This document shows positions 1 through 8,337 of a DNA stretch of 64,000 bases, piece by piece. The DNA lies in NCBI RefSeq assembly GCF_010634855.1, contig NZ_MWLQ01000026.1, positions 1-64,000 on the forward strand, written 5' to 3'. A program made the position numbers and the translations under genes. The notes below the pieces were generated by a model. It saw only the letters and a program-made list of their open reading frames with translations, searched no databases and was not told the DNA's origin. The DNA is from Microbacterium sp. B35-30. GTDB lineage: Bacteria > Actinomycetota > Actinomycetes > Actinomycetales > Microbacteriaceae. Each line of letters begins with the position of its first letter. Positions within the stretch are counted from its first letter, which is position 1.

Positions 1-1363
1 GGCCCGCCACACCGCCCCAGATCTCTGCCTGCTGCACGGTCTTGGGCACCTCGGCGCCGGTGAACAGGCCGCCCGCCGGGATGCCGTTCTGGATGAACGC
101 CTGGTAGTCGCTGCGACCGCTGAACTGCGCGTCGTCGTACGGCACGCCCGCCCAGGTGTAGTAGCTCTCGAACAGGTCCTCGATCTGGATGGAGCCCTCG
201 GGGATCGGCACGCCGGCAGGCGCATCCCAACCGGACTCGTCACCGTCGTACACCATGAAGATGTAGTTCGGCGACGCCACCATGTCGAAGTTCAGGTAGA
301 GCGCGACCTCGTCGAGGGTGCCCTCCACCAGCTGCTCGTCGACCCACGCGCGCGAGCCGAGCAGGCCGCTCTCCTCGGCGCCCCACCACGCGAAGCGCAC
401 GGTGTTCTCGGGCTTGAGCTTCGAGATCTGCTGGGCGATCTCCAGGAGCGCCGACGATCCGCTGCCGTTGTCGTTGATGCCGGGACCGGCCAGCACCGAG
501 TCGAGGTGCGCGCCGGCCATGACGACGTTGGAGTCGTTCGCGCCGGGCAGCTCCGCGATCACGTTGACCTGAGGACGCGACTCGGGCTGGTCGACCACGA
601 TGTGCGCCGTCGAGTTCGCCTGGGCGAGCGCGGCGCCGTCGGCGAAGCTCGCGCCGACGACGGGGATGTTCAGCGGCGTCTGGTTGATGCCGAACAGTGT
701 TCCCGTCACGAGGCCGGAGCGAAGCTCGGTGTTGCCCTGGTTGAAGATGATCACGGCCTCGGCGCCCGCCGTCTGCGCGTTCACCGCCTTCACGCCGAAC
801 TCGCATGTGCCCCGCTGGATCAGCGCGATGTCGTTCTCGCCCGAGAAGTCGAGACCGACGAAGTCCGATGCCTCACAGCCGCTCGTGACCGGGTCGCGCG
901 GCATGTCGAGGACGATGTCGACCGGGATCACATTGCCCGTGAGCTCCCCGTAGCCGGTTCCGGTGAAGGTGCCCGACTCGTACTCGGCGGCGACCGGCGT
1001 CAGCTGCTCGAGGAAGGGCGGCGGCACGAAGGTGAACGGGAACTCGTCGAGTTCGACGTTCCAGCCGGCGGCTTCCAGCGTGTCGACCACGTACTCGACG
1101 CTCGCGGTGTAGCCGGTGGTGCCCGCCGCGCGGGTGTCGTCGTTGGCGTCGGCGATCGCCTGGAACGCCTGCTGGTGCTCGAGGACTCCGTCGACGCTCA
1201 CGCACGAGAGAAGTTTCTCGTACGTGTTGTTGGTGCGCGTGTCGCAGGCTTGGGCGGGCGCTGCGTATGCGCCGCCGGCTGGAATCAGCGCCAGGGCCGC
1301 GACCGCCGTCGTCGCGATCACCCCGGTCCTGGCGCGCATGGAAAGTGCTCTAGATGGGTACAT
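1..1363 (-). CDS. Secreted PA-domain M28 zinc aminopeptidase, 3' end outside window
   Basis: Partial gene; 454 N-terminal residues are visible. It starts with a Sec-type signal peptide (about residues 1-35) followed by a protease-associated domain (about 140-250) and an M28 peptidase domain (from about 270). Metal-site residues match the Streptomyces griseus aminopeptidase pattern: HLDSV (H286), NDNGSG (D298), EESG (E330, E331) and NFDMV (D360). The last zinc-ligand His of the family should lie just past the window edge. The ATG at 1363 has GGAGGG 8 nt upstream; an internal ATG at 1339 is less well placed. Likely releases N-terminal amino acids from peptides outside the cell. It runs divergently from rplJ and stands alone as far as can be seen. 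Confidence 0.9.
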   Translation of the reverse strand, partial: MYPSRALSMRARTGVIATTAVAALALIPAGGAYAAPAQACDTRTNNTYEKLLSCVSVDGVLEHQQAFQAIADANDDTRAAGTTGYTASVEYVVDTLEAAGWNVELDEFPFTFVPPPFLEQLTPVAAEYESGTFTGTGYGELTGNVIPVDIVLDMPRDPVTSGCEASDFVGLDFSGENDIALIQRGTCEFGVKAVNAQTAGAEAVIIFNQGNTELRSGLVTGTLFGINQTPLNIPVVGASFADGAALAQANSTAHIVVDQPESRPQVNVIAELPGANDSNVVMAGAHLDSVLAGPGINDNGSGSSALLEIAQQISKLKPENTVRFAWWGAEESGLLGSRAWVDEQLVEGTLDEVALYLNFDMVASPNYIFMVYDGDESGWDAPAGVPIPEGSIQIEDLFESYYTWAGVPYDDAQFSGRSDYQAFIQNGIPAGGLFTGAEVPKTVQQAEIWGGVAG

Positions 1364-1509
1364 CGTCTTCCCCTCCATTGCGGGCGTCATCGTTGACACC
1401 CGTCGCGATGGAGCATATGCAAAGCCCTCCGCCGGGGGAAGTGAAGAAAGTATGAGAATCGGGATCGACGTCTGCGCACATCGCCGCGTGCACACCTCGC
1501 CGTCCCGAT

Positions 1510-1538
1510 TTGGAGGTGGGCGCGGCATCCCTTACCAT
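1510..1538 (+). promoter_or_regulatory. Probable rplJ-rplL promoter
   Basis: TTGGAG (1510-1515) and TACCAT (1533-1538) are separated by 17 nt, a sigma70-type arrangement. Transcription would begin near 1545, giving a leader of about 220 nt before rplJ. The spacer and -10 resemble the second ABC operon promoter at 10706-10734. Confidence 0.55.
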
Positions 1539-1544
1539 GAATGA

Positions 1545-1767
1545 AGCCGAAGACCGCCGGTCATCGACGTGCGTGTGAACGCATGGAGATCGAAGCTCTG
1601 CAACGCAGGGGCCCGCGCAGGTGTCACGAACGATTCTCCTGGATTCAGGAATCCCGCTCCGTGCGCTTGCGCCGGAGCTTTTTTGTTGCCGCGACGAGAT
1701 GATGAGCGGATGCCTCCGGCCGGCGCCCCGCCACCGCGGAGCGTCTCGTACACCACAAGGAGTGGCC
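1545..1767 (+). promoter_or_regulatory. rplJL leader (L10-leader-like) with attenuator
   Basis: About 220 nt of untranslated leader precede rplJ. In many bacteria this leader binds the L10(L12)4 complex for autoregulation. A terminator hairpin with a T tract lies inside it, so premature termination is the likely control mode. The L10-binding fold itself was not resolved by eye, so the family assignment rests on position and the terminator. Confidence 0.5.
1656..1684 (+). terminator. Attenuator hairpin in rplJ leader
   Basis: GCTCCG (1656-1661) pairs with CGGAGC (1673-1678), with GCG/CGC extending the stem inward, followed directly by six T residues. It lies about 85 nt before rplJ and downstream of the promoter. 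Because the upstream gene is divergent, it cannot be that gene's terminator. Confidence 0.75.
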
Positions 1768-2283
1768 ATGGCGCAGAAGGAAGCATCGGTCGCCGAGCTC
1801 ACGAAGAACTTCGAGGACTCGACCGCCGTTCTGCTGACCGAGTACCGCGGTCTGACGGTTGCCCAGCTCAAGGAGCTGCGCAACAGCATTCGTCAGGACG
1901 CGGAATACGCCGTGGTGAAGAACACGCTGACCAAGATCGCCGCGAACAACGCGGGGATCACGTCGCTGGACGACGACCTCAAGGGTCCGTCTGCCATCGC
2001 GTTCGTGCACGGTGACCCGGTCTCCGTCGCGAAGGGTCTTCGTGCCTTCGCCAAGGCACACCCTCTTCTCGTGATCAAGGGTGGTTTCTTCGACGGAAAC
2101 CCCCTGAGCGCTGACGAGGTCAACAAGCTCGCCGATCTCGAGAGCCGTGAAGTCCTGCTGGCGAAGCTCGCCGGTGCGATGAAGGCCTCGATGACCAAGG
2201 CGGCATACGTCTTCAACGCGCTCCCGTCGAAGGCCGTCCGCACGGTCGACGCGCTGCGCGAGAAGCAGGAGTCCGCGGCCTGA
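1768..2283 (+). CDS. rplJ: 50S ribosomal protein L10
   Basis: 171 residues, normal length for L10. The N-terminus [12 protein letters not shown] and the YRGLT segment are typical. L10 anchors L7/L12 dimers to the 23S rRNA GTPase-associated centre through its C-terminal helix. The ATG at 1768 follows AAGGAG at 1757-1762. First gene of the rplJ-rplL operon; the intergenic gap to rplL is 44 nt and includes its own AAGGAG site. The leader hairpin upstream suggests autoregulated attenuation. Confidence 0.98.
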   Translation: MAQKEASVAELTKNFEDSTAVLLTEYRGLTVAQLKELRNSIRQDAEYAVVKNTLTKIAANNAGITSLDDDLKGPSAIAFVHGDPVSVAKGLRAFAKAHPLLVIKGGFFDGNPLSADEVNKLADLESREVLLAKLAGAMKASMTKAAYVFNALPSKAVRTVDALREKQESAA

Positions 2284-2327
2284 CATCGGGCCTCGGCGTA
2301 GCAAAACCACTATCAAGGAGAATCATC

Positions 2328-2714
2328 ATGGCAAAGCTCAGCACTGAGGAGCTGCTCGACGCGTTCAAGGAGCTCACGCTCATCGAGCTCAGCGAGTTCG
2401 TGAAGGCGTTCGAGGAGACCTTCGACGTCACCGCCGCCGCCCCCGTGGCCGTGGCCGCCGGCGCTCCCGCCGGTGGTGCCCCCGCCGAAGAGGTCGAGGA
2501 GAAGGACTCGTTCGACGTCGTTCTCGAGGCCGCCGGCGACAAGAAGATCCAGGTCATCAAGGTCGTCCGCGAGCTCACCTCGCTCGGCCTCGGTGAGGCG
2601 AAGGCCGTCGTCGACGGTGCTCCCAAGGCTGTCCTCGAGGGCGCCAACAAGGAGACCGCCGAGAAGGCTCAGGCCGCCCTCCAGGAGGCTGGCGCGACGG
2701 TTACCCTCAAGTAA
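2328..2714 (+). CDS. rplL: 50S ribosomal protein L7/L12
   Basis: 128 residues. The N-terminal dimerisation helix ([15 protein letters not shown]), the Ala/Pro/Gly-rich hinge (about residues 35-52) and the C-terminal factor-binding domain (KTAVV-like segment [15 protein letters not shown]) are all present. It forms the flexible ribosomal stalk that recruits elongation factors. A strong AAGGAG ribosome site precedes the ATG, as expected for a protein made in several copies per ribosome. A hairpin terminator follows directly. Confidence 0.98.
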   Translation: MAKLSTEELLDAFKELTLIELSEFVKAFEETFDVTAAAPVAVAAGAPAGGAPAEEVEEKDSFDVVLEAAGDKKIQVIKVVRELTSLGLGEAKAVVDGAPKAVLEGANKETAEKAQAALQEAGATVTLK

Positions 2715-2730
2715 CCCGCTCTGCGAATCA

Positions 2731-2764
2731 CGAAGGCCCCGGATGCTCGCATCCGGGGCCTTCG
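2731..2764 (+). terminator. rplJL terminator
   Basis: A 16-bp perfect inverted repeat (2731-2746 and 2749-2764) with a 2-nt centre, ending the ribosomal operon 16 nt after the rplL stop. No T tract, as is common in high-GC actinobacteria. Confidence 0.8.
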
Positions 2765-2864
2765 TCATGCCCGGGGAATCGTAGCGGCGTGCTGAGACTG
2801 CGCAATCTGCGAAATCCCTTTCTCACGGTTTGGTCTCGAACCACGCCTGATTTTCACTGGGGAC

Positions 2865-2925
2865 TTGCGCTTCGACATCCGTTCTGACAAGAATGAGAAA
2901 GCGCATTCCAGAAAGCGCATTCTCA
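2865..2925 (+). promoter_or_regulatory. Promoter with tandem LacI-type operators, ABC operon 1
   Basis: The 12-mer GAAAGCGCATTC occurs twice, at 2897-2908 and 2911-2922, each a near-palindrome centred on GCGC as in LacI-family operators. The pair is framed by TGAGAA (2894-2899) and TTCTCA (2920-2925). A weak promoter TTGCGC (2865-2870), 18 nt, AAGAAT (2889-2894) places the operators at the start site, which fits repression. The LacI-DUF6807 fusion encoded at the end of this cluster is the best regulator candidate. Confidence 0.6.
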
Positions 2926-3012
2926 CCACTCGAAGACGAGACCGGAGGACACGGTGACGACGACGCACCGCCCCAGAACACGGCCCCCCGGCCGTGCCCG
3001 TGGAGCAGACGC

Positions 3013-3939
3013 ATGAGCGCTGTCAGCGAGCTCGGCAAGCTGAAGACCGCGAAGTCGGACGGCAAGAAGCAGAACAAGGCCGCGTACCTTTTCCTGGCTC
3101 CGTGGTTCGTCGGGCTGGAGCTGATCACGATCGGCCCGATGGTCGCATCGTTCGGCCTGTCGTTCACCCGGTACAACCTGCTGAGCCCGCCGAAGTGGAT
3201 CGGCTTCGAGAACTTCTCGCGGATGCTGACCGATGAGCGGCTCGCCACATCGCTGCAGGTCACGTTCAGCTACGTGTTCATCTCCCTGCCGCTGCAGCTC
3301 GCGGTCGCGCTGTTCCTCGCGATCGTGCTCGACCGGGGCCTTCGCGGACTGGCGTTCTACCGCTCGGCGTTCTACCTGCCCTCCCTGCTCGGAGCGAGCG
3401 TGGCGATCGCGATCCTCTGGCGTCAGATCTTCGGCGTCGACGGCCTCGTGAACCAGGTGCTCGCGGTCTTCGGCATCCAGGGGCAGGGATGGATCTCCAA
3501 TCCCGACACGGCGCTCGGCACGCTGATGATCCTGAACGTGTGGACGTTCGGCTCGCCGATGGTGATCTTCCTCGCCGGGCTCCGTCAGATCCCCACCATG
3601 TACTACGAGGCCGCCGACGTCGACGGCGCGAGCCGCCGGCAGCAGCTGTTCCGGATCACGATCCCGCTGCTGACCCCGATCATCTTCTTCAACGCGGTGC
3701 TCCAGCTCATCGGCACGTTCCAGTCGTTCACGCAGGCGTACATCGTCTCGGGCGGAACGGGGGGTCCGGTCGACTCGACGCTCTTCTACACGCTGTACCT
3801 GTACCAGCAGGGCTTCACCAACTACAACATGGGCTACGCCTCGGCGATGGCGTGGCTGCTGCTGGTCATCGTCGGCATTCTGACCGTCCTGATGTTCTGG
3901 ACCTCGAGGTTTTGGGTTTTCTACGATGACCAAGATTGA
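3013..3939 (+). CDS. Sugar ABC transporter permease, MalF type (system 1)
   Basis: 308 residues, six predicted membrane helices, with the EAA cytoplasmic loop (YEAADVDGA) that contacts the ATPase. CUT1-family permease of the MalF/UgpA type, first gene of a permease-permease-binding protein operon. The ATG at 3013 has GGAG 7 nt upstream; an ATG at 2894 would run through the tandem operators and was not chosen. No ATPase gene is in the cluster, so an MsiK-like shared ATPase encoded elsewhere is likely (known for actinobacterial CUT1 systems). Substrate unknown. Confidence 0.93.
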   Translation: MSAVSELGKLKTAKSDGKKQNKAAYLFLAPWFVGLELITIGPMVASFGLSFTRYNLLSPPKWIGFENFSRMLTDERLATSLQVTFSYVFISLPLQLAVALFLAIVLDRGLRGLAFYRSAFYLPSLLGASVAIAILWRQIFGVDGLVNQVLAVFGIQGQGWISNPDTALGTLMILNVWTFGSPMVIFLAGLRQIPTMYYEAADVDGASRRQQLFRITIPLLTPIIFFNAVLQLIGTFQSFTQAYIVSGGTGGPVDSTLFYTLYLYQQGFTNYNMGYASAMAWLLLVIVGILTVLMFWTSRFWVFYDDQD

Positions 3940-4849
3940 CGACGCCGCCATGACGGCCCCGCTCGCGACCGAGACGATCGTCACCGGCCGCGCACCGCGC
4001 GCCCGCCGGCGCAGCCCGTTCCGCAAGCCGATGGCGAGCATCGTGCGGCACACGCTGCTCATCGCGCTCGCGCTGGTGATGCTCTACCCGGTGATCTGGA
4101 TGGTCGTGAGCTCGCTGCGGCCGAACGAAGAGATCTTCCGCGATCCGAGCATCATCCCCGACAGCTTCCAGGTCTCGAACTACGTGGACGGGTGGAACGC
4201 CCTGGCATATCCGTTCAACGTCTACATGTGGAACTCGGCGCTGATCGTGCTCGGTTGCATCATCGGCAACCTGGTGTCGTGCTCGATGGCCGCGTACGCG
4301 TTCGCGCGGCTGCCGTTCAGCGGCAAGCGGTTCTGGTTCGCGGTGATGCTCCTGAGCATCATGCTCCCGATCCACGTGATCATCGTGCCGCAGTACGTGC
4401 TGTTCTCCCAGCTGGGCTGGATCAACACCTTTCTGCCGCTGATCGTGCCGAAGCTGCTCGCGACGGATGCCTTCTTCATCTTCCTGATGGTGCAGTTCAT
4501 CCGCGGCATCCCGAAGGAGCTCGATGAAGCAGCCAGGATCGACGGCGCCGGCCACCCGCGCATCTTCCTGCAGATCATCCTGCCGCTCATGGTGCCGGCC
4601 CTGGCGACGACCGCGATCTTCACCTTCATCTGGACGTGGAACGACTTCTTCTCGCAGCTGATCTTCCTGACCAAGCCCGAGCTCTACACGGTCCCGCTCG
4701 CGCTGCGGTCGTTCGAAGACGCCCAGAGCACGACCAACTACGCCCAGATGTTCGCGATGAGCGTCGTCTCGCTCATCCCGATCTTCCTGATCTTCCTGTT
4801 CGGCCAGAAGTTCCTCATCAAGGGAATCGCGACGACCGGGATCAAGTGA
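3926..4849 (+). CDS. Sugar ABC transporter permease, MalG type (system 1)
   Basis: 307 residues with six predicted membrane helices and the EAA loop (LDEAARIDGAG), typical of MalG/UgpE-type CUT1 permeases. Residues 1-33 are a basic cytoplasmic tail. The gene overlaps the preceding permease by 14 bp, so the two are translationally coupled and should form the transmembrane heterodimer. The substrate-binding protein gene follows after 94 bp. Confidence 0.94.
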   Translation: MTKIDDAAMTAPLATETIVTGRAPRARRRSPFRKPMASIVRHTLLIALALVMLYPVIWMVVSSLRPNEEIFRDPSIIPDSFQVSNYVDGWNALAYPFNVYMWNSALIVLGCIIGNLVSCSMAAYAFARLPFSGKRFWFAVMLLSIMLPIHVIIVPQYVLFSQLGWINTFLPLIVPKLLATDAFFIFLMVQFIRGIPKELDEAARIDGAGHPRIFLQIILPLMVPALATTAIFTFIWTWNDFFSQLIFLTKPELYTVPLALRSFEDAQSTTNYAQMFAMSVVSLIPIFLIFLFGQKFLIKGIATTGIK

Positions 4850-4943
4850 CGTCCGCGTCACGCACACCTTCGCGGGCCCCCGGCCCACCCTCATCACACG
4901 CACCAACACCCACACACCGACTTCGGTCGAAAGGATGCAAGAC

Positions 4944-6281
4944 ATGCGACGCACCACAACCGCACCGCGCTGGTTGCTGCTGACCTCCGTCGGCGCAGCG
5001 ACGATGCTGACGCTGACGGCGTGCGCGGGACAGACGGAGGCTCCCGCCACCGGCCCGACCCTGTCAGACGAGCCCGTGACCCTCAGCTTCACCTGGTGGG
5101 GCAACGACGTCCGCCACGGGATCACGGAAGAGCTCATCGCGGCCTTCGAGGCCGAGCACGAGAACATCACCATCGAGCCCCAGTACACCGACTGGGCGGG
5201 CTACTGGGACAAGCTCGCGACGACGGTCGCCGCCGGCGATGCCCCCGACATCATCCAGATGGACGAGAAGCAGCTGTCGACGTACGCCGCCAACGGCGTG
5301 CTGCTCGACCTCGGCACCCTCGGCGACCAGCTGCCGACCGGCGACTTCCCCGAGGCCGTGCTCGGCACCGGCGCCCTCGACGGCACGCAGTACGGCATCC
5401 CGGTCGGCATCAACTCGTACACCTACATGGCGAACGTCGACGTGCTCGACAGCCTGGGCATCGAGCTGCCCGACGATGAGAGCTGGTCGTGGGAAGACCT
5501 CAACGAGATCGCCGAGGAGGTCACCGCGAAGAGCGGCGGCGCCGTCGTGGGCTCGCAGTCGTGGGGCTTCGAGGACGGCGGACTCAACAACTGGCTGCGC
5601 CAGCACGGCGAGTCCCTCTACGCCGAGGACGGGTCGCCCGAGGTGACGGCGTCCGCAGAGACGCTCGCCGCATGGTGGCAGAACCTGCTCGACGCCACCG
5701 AGGCGGGCGGCACCCCCGACCCCTCGGCCACGATCGAGCGTGAGTCGGCGGGCCTCGCCGAGTCGTTCACGGCCACGAACCAGTCGGCCTTCGGCCCGTG
5801 GTGGTCGAACCAGGTCGCCGCGCTGCGCGAGGCGAGTGGCCAGAATCTCGAGCCGCTGATGGTGCCGACGCCCGACGAGGGCGAGAGCGCGGCGGCGTAC
5901 TACAAGCCGTCGATGTTCTGGTCGGCCTCTGCGAAGACCGAGTACCCCGCCGAGGTGGCGCTGTTCCTCGACTTCCTCTCGAACAGCGAGGAAGCGGCCG
6001 ACCTGCTGCTCGCCGAGCGCGGTGTACCGGCGAACGAGAAGATCCGCGAGTACATCACGCCCAAGCTCGACGAGGTCAACCAGGAGGTCGTGGACTTCCT
6101 CGACGAGATCGCGCCGCGCGTCGGCGAGGCCCCACCGGCGACCCCGCCGGGCGGTGGCGCGATCGAGACGATCATCGACCAGCACACGCAGCGCGTGCTG
6201 TTCGGCGAGCAGACGCCCGAGGATGCCGCTGAGAGCTTCATCGCGGAGCTGCAGCAGGCCCTCGACGACGCCGCCATCTAG
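4944..6281 (+). CDS. Carbohydrate-binding lipoprotein (system 1)
   Basis: 445 residues. A lipoprotein signal ends in LTAC (Cys27), followed by a family-1 extracellular solute-binding fold beginning VTLSFTWWGNDVRH. It delivers an oligosaccharide or monosaccharide to the two permeases encoded upstream. The ATG at 4944 was preferred over 4935 because GAAAGG at 4929-4934 is correctly spaced only for the former. Third gene of the operon; a GC-rich hairpin follows. Confidence 0.93.
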   Translation: MRRTTTAPRWLLLTSVGAATMLTLTACAGQTEAPATGPTLSDEPVTLSFTWWGNDVRHGITEELIAAFEAEHENITIEPQYTDWAGYWDKLATTVAAGDAPDIIQMDEKQLSTYAANGVLLDLGTLGDQLPTGDFPEAVLGTGALDGTQYGIPVGINSYTYMANVDVLDSLGIELPDDESWSWEDLNEIAEEVTAKSGGAVVGSQSWGFEDGGLNNWLRQHGESLYAEDGSPEVTASAETLAAWWQNLLDATEAGGTPDPSATIERESAGLAESFTATNQSAFGPWWSNQVAALREASGQNLEPLMVPTPDEGESAAAYYKPSMFWSASAKTEYPAEVALFLDFLSNSEEAADLLLAERGVPANEKIREYITPKLDEVNQEVVDFLDEIAPRVGEAPPATPPGGGAIETIIDQHTQRVLFGEQTPEDAAESFIAELQQALDDAAI

Positions 6282-6290
6282 CCGACGGCC

Positions 6291-6317
6291 GGGCCGCGCC
6301 CACCCGAGGCGCGGCCC
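6291..6317 (+). terminator. Terminator after ABC operon 1 transport genes
   Basis: GGGCCGCGCC (6291-6300) and GGCGCGGCCC (6308-6317) form a perfect 10-bp stem with a 7-nt loop, 10 nt after the binding-protein stop. It probably reduces read-through into the LacI-DUF6807 gene. Confidence 0.6.
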
Positions 6318-6480
6318 GTCGTCCCCAGAACCGCACGGGGCCGGACCGAAGTGATGAGGGGTCCGGTCCCGGGCGGGCATGCCAAGAATCGCTCGGCGAC
6401 CGCCGCCGGGTCGAAGTCGCACGCGCGAATGCGCCGCACCGGGCACGTCGACGCCCAAGATTGAGAGAGGAGGGGATCCG

Positions 6481-8337
6481 TTGAGCGAGGTCACAGCGCG
6501 CCCGATCACGATGGCGCAGGTCGCGCAGCACGCAGGAGTGTCGCAGGCATCGGTGTCGCGCGTCCTCAACGGCGTCGCCACCGTCGACCCCGCGATCGTC
6601 GCGAAGGTCAACCGTGCGGTCGCCGCCCTGAACTACTCGCCGAGCGAGGCCGCGCGCAGCCTCGTGCGGGGGAGCAGCCACACCATCGCGCTGCTGGTGC
6701 CCGACCTCGAGAACCCGATGTTCCAGGGCGTGCTCAAGGGGCTCACGGTCGCTGCGGCGCGCGACGGCTATCGCGTGCTCGTCGCCGACAGTGCGGAGGC
6801 GGTCGGCGTCGAGGCCGACATCGCGGGGGAGGCGCGCAGCAAGTGCGACGCCCTCGTGCTGGTGTCGCCACGGATGCCGGATGCCGAGCTGCGCGAGCTG
6901 ATCCAGCGCACGACGCCGGTCGTGGTGGTCAACCGCCGCGTGGACGACACCCCTGCGGCGCAGCTCTCGGTGGACTACACCGCCGCGGTCAAAGAGCTCG
7001 GCGTGCACCTGCGGGGCTTCGGCCACCGGCGCATCGCGTATGTCGCCGGACCCGCTCTCAGCTACGCCAACGAGCAGCGCGCGCAGGGGCTCGGGGAGCT
7101 CGCCCGTGAGCACCCCGACCTCGAGTTCCTCACGATCCCGGCCGGATCGAGCATGGAGGCGGGCTATGACGCCGCCGACGCCGTGCTCGAGACTGGCGCC
7201 ACTGCCGCGATCGCCTTCAACGACCTCGTCGCCCTCGGCCTGATGTCGCGCCTGCGCGAGGTCGGCGTCGAGGTTCCGCAACAGCTCTCCATCGTCGGCA
7301 TCGACGACATCCCCCAGTCCCGTTTCGCCGCCCCTCCGCTGACGACCATGTCGGTTCCTCGGATCGAGATCGGGCGGCAGGCTTGGAATCGCATGCGTCA
7401 AGCACTGGACGGCGAGAACGCCGGCCACGCCCTGTTCTATCGGCCCGTCCTGGTGCCGCGTCAGAGTTCCGGTCCGGCATCCCATGCCAGCGGCTGGGTG
7501 GGTCCTGCCCGCCCCCTGCTGCGGCTCGGGTCGACGGTGGTCGCCCAGTACGAGGAGGGGACGAACGTCGACTCGGTGCTCTCGCCCCGCCCGTACCTCG
7601 ACGCCGTGATCTCGCGCGACGGCACGCCGCTCTCCGTTACGGAGCCGACCGACCACCCGCACCACCTGGGGGTGAGCCTCGCGATCGCCGACGTCAACGG
7701 CACGTCGTACTGGGGCGGTCGCACCTACGTGCGCGGCGAGGGCTCGATCATGGTCCCCAACCACGGCCGGCAGCGGCGCGACCGCCTGCACATCGACGGG
7801 CACTCGCTCGACGAGCGGCTCAGCTGGGTCGACGAGCACGGCACCACGCAGCTGGTCGAGGTGCGGGAGCTCCGGTCGGCTGAGCTCTCGGGCGGCTGGG
7901 CGCTGCGGTGGCGCAGCCACCTCAAAGCGACGCTCGACGCCATCACCTTCGGCTCGCCGGCGACGAACGGCCGCGACGGCGCGGGCTACGGCGGGATCTT
8001 CTGGCGGTTCGCCCCCGAGATCGCCCGGGTCTTCAGTCCGGCCGGGGACACCGAGCGGGATGTGCACGGCGCGGCGACCGACTGGCTCGCCTTCACGTTC
8101 CCGGAGCGCGGCACGACGGTGGTGCTCACGCAGGGCGAGGAGCGCCTGCCGTGGTTCGTCCGCTTCGCCGAGTACCTCGGCGCGGGTCCCTCCGTGGCGT
8201 GGGACCAGCCGCGGACGATCCCCGAAGGGGGTGAGCTGAACCTCGAGCTGACCGCCTATGTGCTCGACGAAGAGCTCGCCGACGCCGGCGCGGTCGAAGC
8301 GGCCCTTCCGGCGCTCCGCGCCGAGGCGGGGCTGTGA
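6481..8337 (+). CDS. LacI-family regulator fused to DUF6807 (PmoA-like) domain
   Basis: 618 residues. Residues 1-60 are a LacI helix-turn-helix (TMAQVAQHAGVSQASVSRVL). About 65-335 form a periplasmic-binding-protein-like effector domain (VGIDDIPQSRFAAPPLTTM near its end). From about 350 to the end the sequence is a DUF6807/PmoA-like domain (TDHPHHLGVSLAIADVNG), a family seen near sugar catabolic genes. The TTG start at 6481 follows GAGAGGAGGGG; the upstream in-frame ATG at 6379 lacks such a site. The stop overlaps the next start (GTGA). A plain LacI regulator is about 340 residues, so the extra 270 residues are a real fusion. Role of the C-terminal domain is unknown. Confidence 0.85.
   Translation: MSEVTARPITMAQVAQHAGVSQASVSRVLNGVATVDPAIVAKVNRAVAALNYSPSEAARSLVRGSSHTIALLVPDLENPMFQGVLKGLTVAAARDGYRVLVADSAEAVGVEADIAGEARSKCDALVLVSPRMPDAELRELIQRTTPVVVVNRRVDDTPAAQLSVDYTAAVKELGVHLRGFGHRRIAYVAGPALSYANEQRAQGLGELAREHPDLEFLTIPAGSSMEAGYDAADAVLETGATAAIAFNDLVALGLMSRLREVGVEVPQQLSIVGIDDIPQSRFAAPPLTTMSVPRIEIGRQAWNRMRQALDGENAGHALFYRPVLVPRQSSGPASHASGWVGPARPLLRLGSTVVAQYEEGTNVDSVLSPRPYLDAVISRDGTPLSVTEPTDHPHHLGVSLAIADVNGTSYWGGRTYVRGEGSIMVPNHGRQRRDRLHIDGHSLDERLSWVDEHGTTQLVEVRELRSAELSGGWALRWRSHLKATLDAITFGSPATNGRDGAGYGGIFWRFAPEIARVFSPAGDTERDVHGAATDWLAFTFPERGTTVVLTQGEERLPWFVRFAEYLGAGPSVAWDQPRTIPEGGELNLELTAYVLDEELADAGAVEAALPALRAEAGL

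Noticed and set aside
2894..3012. Upstream ATG extension of the first permease
   Set aside because: It would place the tandem operators inside coding sequence and add a hydrophilic tail with no ribosome site; ATG 3013 is better supported.
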